Assembly: GCA_029054965.1 (NCBI GenBank) | Contig: JAIDEF010000140.1 | Span: 7,422-18,083 of the forward strand | Direction of reading: 5' to 3' | DNA: 10,662 nt | From: Eubacterium sp. | GTDB taxonomy: Bacteria; Bacillota; Clostridia; Oscillospirales; Acutalibacteraceae | The notes under the pieces: generated by a model | Told to the model about the DNA's origin: nothing | The model's input: only the letters and a program-made list of their open reading frames with translations | Databases searched by the model: none | Program-made: the position numbers and the translations under genes | Shown: piece after piece, positions 6,498 through 10,662 of the stretch | Position numbering within the stretch: the first letter of the stretch is position 1 | Layout of the letters: each line of letters opens with the position of its first letter

Positions 6498-9128
6498 ATG
6501 GCAAAAAAGTATTGTTACCTTTTTTCAGAGGGTAATGCTGACATGAGAGAACTTCTCGGCGGTAAGGGTGCAAACCTTGCTGAGATGACAAACATTGGTC
6601 TGCCTGTTCCACAGGGTTTCACAATTTCTACTGAAGCTTGTACTCAGTATTATGAAGACGGTCGTGAAATCAACGACGGCATTATGGCTGAAATCAATGA
6701 GTACATTGTTAAAATGGAAGAGATTACCGGCAAAAAGTTCGGTGATAAGGAAAATCCTCTTCTTGTATCTGTTCGTTCAGGTGCCAGAGCTTCAATGCCC
6801 GGTATGATGGACACAATCCTTAACTTAGGTCTTAACGAGGACGTAGTTAATGCTATTGCTGAGAAATCAGGCAATCCAAGATGGGCTTGGGACTGCTACA
6901 GAAGATTCATCCAGATGTATTCTGACGTAGTTATGGAAGTTGGTAAGAAATATTTTGAAGAGCTTATCGACGATATGAAAGAGAAGAAGGGCGTTACTCA
7001 GGACGTTGATCTTGATGCTGATGACCTTAAAGAGCTTGCTACTCAGTTCAAAGCTGAGTACAAAGAGAAGATTGGTGACGACTTCCCAACTGATCCTAAG
7101 GAGCAGTTAATGGGTGCTGTTAAGGCTGTATTCCGTTCATGGGACAACCCTCGTGCAAACGTATATCGTCGTGACAACGATATTCCTTATTCATGGGGTA
7201 CTGCTGTTAACGTTCAGTCAATGGCTTTCGGTAACATGGGTGACGATTGCGGTACAGGTGTTGCTTTCACACGTGACCCTGCTACAGGTAAAAAGGGTCT
7301 GTTCGGTGAGTTCTTAACAAACGCACAGGGCGAGGACGTAGTTGCCGGTGTTCGTACACCAATGCACATTTCAGAGATGGAGCAGAAATTCCCTGAGGCT
7401 TTCGCTGAGTTCTCAAAGGTTTGCGAAACTCTTGAAAACCACTACAGAGATATGCAGGATATGGAGTTCACTGTTGAACATGGTAAGCTCTTTATGCTCC
7501 AGACACGTAACGGTAAGAGAACAGCTCAGGCTGCTCTTCAGATTGCTTGTGATTTAGTTGATGAGGGTATGAGAACTCCTGAAGAGGCAGTTGCTATGAT
7601 CGATCCTCGTAACCTTGACACACTTCTTCACCCACAGTTTGACTCTGCTGCATTAAAGGCTGCAACACCTGCCGGCAAGGGTCTTGGCGCTTCTCCTGGT
7701 GCTGCTTGCGGTAAGGTTGTATTCACCGCTGACGATGCAGTTGCTTGGAACGAAAAGGGCGAGAAGGTTGTTCTTGTTCGTCTTGAAACCTCACCTGAGG
7801 ATATCACAGGTATGAAGGCTGCTCAGGGTATCCTTACAGTTCGCGGTGGTATGACATCACACGCTGCCGTAGTTGCTCGTGGTATGGGTACTTGCTGTGT
7901 ATCAGGCTGCGGCGAAATCGCTATGGACGAAGAAAACAAGAAATTTACTCTTGCAGGTAAAGAATACCACGAGGGTGACTATATTTCAATTGATGGTTCA
8001 ACAGGTAACATCTATGACGGTGTAATTCCTACTGTTGACGCTACTATCGCAGGTACATTCGGCAGAATCATGGGTTGGGCTGATGAGTTCAGAGTACTCA
8101 AGGTTCGTACAAACGCTGATACTCCTGCTGATGCTAAGAAGGCAAGAGAGCTCGGTGCTGAAGGTATCGGTCTTTGCCGTACAGAGCATATGTTCTTTGA
8201 GGAGGACAGAATTGCTGCATTCCGTGAAATGATTTGTTCAGATACTGTTGAAGAGAGAGAAGCTGCTCTTGAGAAGATTCTTCCTTATCAGCAGAGCGAC
8301 TTCGAGGCTCTTTATGAAGCACTTGAGGGCTGTCCTGTAACAATCCGTTTCTTAGACCCACCTCTCCACGAGTTTGTTCCTACAGACGAAGAGGATATCA
8401 AGAAGCTTGCTGATGCACAGGGCAAATCAGTTGAAGATATTAAAAACCTTATTGCATCTCTCCACGAGTTCAACCCAATGATGGGTCACCGTGGTTTACG
8501 TCTTGCAGTAACTTATCCTGAAATTGCAAAGATGCAGACAAAGGCTGTTATCCGTGCAGCTATCAACGTACAGAAGGCTCATCCTGATTGGACTGTTGCT
8601 CCTGAGATTATGATTCCTCTTGCTTGCGACACCAAGGAGCTTAAGTATGTTAAGACTATGGTTGTTGAAACTGCTGATGCAGAAATCGCTGCTGCAGGTG
8701 TTGAGATGAAGTACGAAGTTGGTACAATGATTGAGATTCCTCGTGCTGCTCTTACTGCTGCTGACATCGCTACAGAGGCTGAGTTCTTCTGCTTCGGTAC
8801 AAACGATTTAACACAGATGACATTCGGCTTCAGCCGTGACGATGCAGGTAAGTTCTTAGATGCTTACTATGATGCAAAGATTTTCGAGAACGATCCATTT
8901 GCTAAGCTTGATCAGACAGGTGTAGGTCAGCTTATGGAGCTTGCTGTTAAGAATGGTAAGACAACTCGTCCTGAGCTTCACTGCGGTATCTGCGGTGAGC
9001 ACGGCGGTGACCCATCATCAGTTGAGTTCTGTCACAAGATTGGTCTTGACTATGTATCTTGCTCACCATTCAGAGTTCCAATCGCTCGCCTTGCTGCTGC
9101 ACAGGCTGCAATTGCTGAAAAGAAATAA
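6498..9128 (+). CDS. ppdK: Pyruvate, phosphate dikinase
   Basis: PPDK interconverts PEP, AMP and pyrophosphate with pyruvate, ATP and phosphate in the cytoplasm. In many anaerobic Clostridia it works in the glycolytic direction, alongside or in place of pyruvate kinase. The 876 residues match the family length. The N-terminal ATP-grasp part carries GGKGANLAEM and GLPVPQGF near residues 22-42 and SVRSGARASMPGMMDT near 90-106. The swivelling phosphohistidine domain has GGMTSHAAVVARGMG with His455 as the phosphorylated residue. The C-terminal PEP/pyruvate barrel has GLCRTEHMFF, GTNDLTQ (767-773) and CGICGEHGG with Cys832 as the likely acid/base. All key residues are present. AGGAGGT lies nine bases before the ATG. 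Codons are strongly biased to GCT, GGT, CGT and CTT, unlike the neighbours, as expected for an abundant protein. It is transcribed alone between its own promoter and terminator. Confidence 0.98.
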   Translation: MAKKYCYLFSEGNADMRELLGGKGANLAEMTNIGLPVPQGFTISTEACTQYYEDGREINDGIMAEINEYIVKMEEITGKKFGDKENPLLVSVRSGARASMPGMMDTILNLGLNEDVVNAIAEKSGNPRWAWDCYRRFIQMYSDVVMEVGKKYFEELIDDMKEKKGVTQDVDLDADDLKELATQFKAEYKEKIGDDFPTDPKEQLMGAVKAVFRSWDNPRANVYRRDNDIPYSWGTAVNVQSMAFGNMGDDCGTGVAFTRDPATGKKGLFGEFLTNAQGEDVVAGVRTPMHISEMEQKFPEAFAEFSKVCETLENHYRDMQDMEFTVEHGKLFMLQTRNGKRTAQAALQIACDLVDEGMRTPEEAVAMIDPRNLDTLLHPQFDSAALKAATPAGKGLGASPGAACGKVVFTADDAVAWNEKGEKVVLVRLETSPEDITGMKAAQGILTVRGGMTSHAAVVARGMGTCCVSGCGEIAMDEENKKFTLAGKEYHEGDYISIDGSTGNIYDGVIPTVDATIAGTFGRIMGWADEFRVLKVRTNADTPADAKKARELGAEGIGLCRTEHMFFEEDRIAAFREMICSDTVEEREAALEKILPYQQSDFEALYEALEGCPVTIRFLDPPLHEFVPTDEEDIKKLADAQGKSVEDIKNLIASLHEFNPMMGHRGLRLAVTYPEIAKMQTKAVIRAAINVQKAHPDWTVAPEIMIPLACDTKELKYVKTMVVETADAEIAAAGVEMKYEVGTMIEIPRAALTAADIATEAEFFCFGTNDLTQMTFGFSRDDAGKFLDAYYDAKIFENDPFAKLDQTGVGQLMELAVKNGKTTRPELHCGICGEHGGDPSSVEFCHKIGLDYVSCSPFRVPIARLAAAQAAIAEKK

Positions 9129-9140
9129 TTTCTGAATATA

Positions 9141-9171
9141 AAAAGAGGTGTAGAAATACACCTCTTTTTTT
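9141..9171 (+). terminator. Rho-independent terminator of ppdK
   Basis: A perfect 12-bp stem (9141-9152 with 9157-9168, core AGAGGTGTA/TACACCTCT) is closed by a GAAA tetraloop and ends in an unbroken T-run. It starts 12 bases after the ppdK stop. Confidence 0.95.
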
Positions 9172-9200
9172 CATGTAAACTAATTTTCTCCACAATCTCC

Positions 9201-9229
9201 TTGCTTTAAAATAAAAAATAATATAGAAT
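9201..9229 (+). promoter_or_regulatory. Candidate sigma-A promoter of the phosphoesterase gene
   Basis: TTGCTT (9201-9206) and TAGAAT (9224-9229, one mismatch from TATAAT) are 17 bases apart. This puts the start near 9236 and gives a leader of about 32 bases containing an AGGGGGAGAG ribosome site (9254-9263). A separate promoter is expected because the strong ppdK terminator lies just upstream. Confidence 0.6.
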
Positions 9230-9267
9230 ATAAATAAAGTATTATTACTTTATAGGGGGAGAGAATT

Positions 9268-10521
9268 ATGAAAATCTTAAAAAAGGCAGCAGCTCTTCTT
9301 ATGAGCTGCACAATGCTCACTGCAGCGGCAACACCGTTAACAGCATTCGCAGAGTCTGCACAGCAGAATAGGGAGGAAGCTATGGAGCTTAAATTTAATG
9401 AAAATGGTGAATTTAAAATTCTTGCTATTGCTGACACTCAGGACACTGATCAACCTCAAAAGGAAATGCTGGATATTTTAAACAACACACTTGATGAGGT
9501 TAAGCCTGATCTTGTTGTTTTCCTTGGCGATAACACCGCCGGCTGGTGGAAAGGTGTTACAAAGGAAAAGACCGCAACTGCTATCCGCAAATTAATTGAG
9601 CCTGTTGATAAACGAAATGTTCCGTTTGCTATTGTTTACGGAAATCATGACCACGAAGGTCTTTGCCACAAGAGCAATGGGATGACAGAAGAGGAAGCAA
9701 AGGAATTTATGCTCTCAATTTATCAGGAATTTCCTACCTGCCTTGCAATCGAAGGTAAGGAGATGACAGGCTGCGGTACATATAATCTTTTAATTAAAGA
9801 CCATACAGGCACAAAAGATATTTTCAATCTCTGGATGATGGACTCAAATCCATATTATGAAAACGGATACGGCTTTGTTCAGCCTGACCAGAGAGATTGG
9901 TATATTAAAACCTCAAATGAGCTTAAAGAAGCAAATGGCGGTACTCCGCTGCCTTCACTTCTCTTCCAGCACATTGCAGTGCCTGAAGTTTATCAGCTTG
10001 CTGACTCATCGGATTCCAAAAAAGAAGGATATGTTCACGGAAACACTGCTATGTTCAGGGATAAGTATTGGAAAGCTTCATCTGATATTCTTCAGGGAAC
10101 ATTTGAAGAGGGTCCATGCCCTGCCGATGTTGAGCATGACCAGTTTGAAACCTGGAAAAATCAGGGCGATATTATAGGTGCTTTCTTCGGTCACGATCAT
10201 CCGAATGACTATCTCGGAGAGCTTGAAGGAATCAAGCTTTGTGCTGTTCCTGCGGCAGGCTATTACAGCTATGGCTGGAATCACGGAGCAAGAACAATTA
10301 CACTGCATGAAAACAATTTAACTGATTTTGAAACCGAAATTCTAAAGGCTGATGATATTCTCGGATATGAGGTTAAGCCTGCTTATAAAGATAAGCACGG
10401 ATATCACGAATATAAAACCAAGTTTTTACCCGGCGTTATAGGAGGTACAGCAGGAGCTGCCGTATTGGCTGCAGCCGTTATCGGAATATCAGCATTCATT
10501 AAAAAGAAAAAATCAAAATAA
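9268..10521 (+). CDS. Secreted, C-terminally membrane-anchored calcineurin-like metallophosphoesterase
   Basis: This 417-residue protein has a signal peptide (MKILKK, hydrophobic core about 7-25, likely cleavage after AFA at 28), a metallophosphoesterase domain (about 49-345) and a C-terminal membrane helix (about 389-410) ending in KKKKSK, so the catalytic part should face outward, tied to the membrane. Metal-site motifs seen are ADTQD (D56), GDN (D88, N89), GNHDH (N126, H127), the His of FQHIAVPE (H235) and GHDH (308-311). The first motif is DxQ where most of the superfamily has DxH. The domain resembles the DCR2/purple-acid-phosphatase-like branch (GDNTAGWW, YGNHDHEG). The substrate cannot be told; phosphate scavenging from phosphoesters or wall components is a guess. 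The ATG follows AGGGGGAGAG by four bases. It appears to be transcribed alone. Confidence 0.92.
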   Translation: MKILKKAAALLMSCTMLTAAATPLTAFAESAQQNREEAMELKFNENGEFKILAIADTQDTDQPQKEMLDILNNTLDEVKPDLVVFLGDNTAGWWKGVTKEKTATAIRKLIEPVDKRNVPFAIVYGNHDHEGLCHKSNGMTEEEAKEFMLSIYQEFPTCLAIEGKEMTGCGTYNLLIKDHTGTKDIFNLWMMDSNPYYENGYGFVQPDQRDWYIKTSNELKEANGGTPLPSLLFQHIAVPEVYQLADSSDSKKEGYVHGNTAMFRDKYWKASSDILQGTFEEGPCPADVEHDQFETWKNQGDIIGAFFGHDHPNDYLGELEGIKLCAVPAAGYYSYGWNHGARTITLHENNLTDFETEILKADDILGYEVKPAYKDKHGYHEYKTKFLPGVIGGTAGAAVLAAAVIGISAFIKKKKSK

Positions 10522-10529
10522 CAACAAAA

Positions 10530-10552
10530 TGGTACAGTCTTTGACTGTACCA
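10530..10552 (-). terminator. Hairpin, probable terminator for a minus-strand gene entering from the right
   Basis: A perfect 10-bp stem (TGGTACAGTC at 10530-10539 with GACTGTACCA at 10543-10552) has a 3-base loop. On the minus strand it is followed by a T-rich tail (TTTTGTTGTT), whereas on the plus strand it is followed by CAGCG with no T-run. So it fits a terminator for leftward transcription from beyond the window edge better than one for the phosphoesterase gene, though weak bidirectional use is possible. Confidence 0.6.
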
Positions 10553-10592
10553 CAGCGTGTAGAAAAAGTCTAATTACAAATTCTGCACGCTG
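10553..10592. repeat. Inverted repeat next to the terminator-like hairpin
   Basis: CAGCGTGTAGAA (10553-10564) and TTCTGCACGCTG (10581-10592) are inverted copies matching at 11 of 12 positions around a 16-base loop. The element abuts the preceding hairpin exactly, giving two adjoining stem-loops. It could be part of a dispersed intergenic repeat or of the transcript end of a gene to the right. No transposase or coding frame accompanies it in the window, and nothing further was recognised between 10593 and 10662. Confidence 0.6.
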
Positions 10593-10662
10593 GCAGACGT
10601 TGAGAAATGGAGCTGAATTTCGTTTTTTGCGAGGATTGCTGTACGTTGGTACTGCTTCCGAG

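Noticed and set aside
10430..10521. Possible sortase signal in the phosphoesterase tail (FLPGV before a hydrophobic helix and Lys run)
   Set aside because: The motif lacks the LPxTG Thr-Gly pair, so a simple transmembrane anchor is the better reading.

Overview
The window looks like chromosomal DNA of a low-GC Gram-positive anaerobe of class Clostridia, most like the gut Ruminococcus/Oscillospiraceae group. This rests on strong purine-rich Shine-Dalgarno sites, TTG starts, a glycolytic-type pyruvate phosphate dikinase, a lipobox VanW protein with a Thr-rich linker, and a surface protein built from Listeria-Bacteroides (InlB B) repeats. The species cannot be named from the sequence alone. No tRNA, rRNA, CRISPR array, transposase or phage gene was seen.

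Left part (1-3977, minus strand): a two-gene unit. An ECF-type sigma factor (about 3862 down to 3338) is followed after 13 bases by a very large membrane protein (3324 down past position 1, so its C-terminus is missing). That protein has about 94 cytoplasmic residues, one membrane helix, a Thr-rich linker with four GIEDIDGGW-type motifs, six InlB B-type repeats, an Ig-like module, four CxxC repeats, a second Ig-like module and the start of a fibronectin-III-like module. Gene order and topology suggest a transmembrane anti-sigma factor whose outer part is an adhesin- or sensor-like stalk. This is the most interesting system in the window. A strong terminator (3953-3977) separates it from the genes upstream.

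Middle (4034-6329, minus strand): a two-gene envelope unit, glmU (UDP-GlcNAc synthesis) followed by a VanW-domain lipoprotein. It has a good sigma-A promoter in front and the terminator at 3953-3977 behind.

Right part (6368-10662, plus strand): ppdK, divergent from glmU, has its own sigma-A promoter, a leader of about 95 bases with several short inverted repeats, and a terminator with a 12-bp stem. Next is a separately promoted, secreted and C-terminally membrane-anchored calcineurin-like phosphoesterase. The last 140 bases hold a hairpin best read as a terminator for a gene entering from the right on the minus strand, a second long inverted repeat, and about 70 bases in which nothing was recognised.

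Most genes serve the cell envelope (precursor synthesis, wall-associated lipoprotein, surface sensing, outer-face phosphoesterase). ppdK is the one central-carbon gene and has the codon use of a highly expressed gene.
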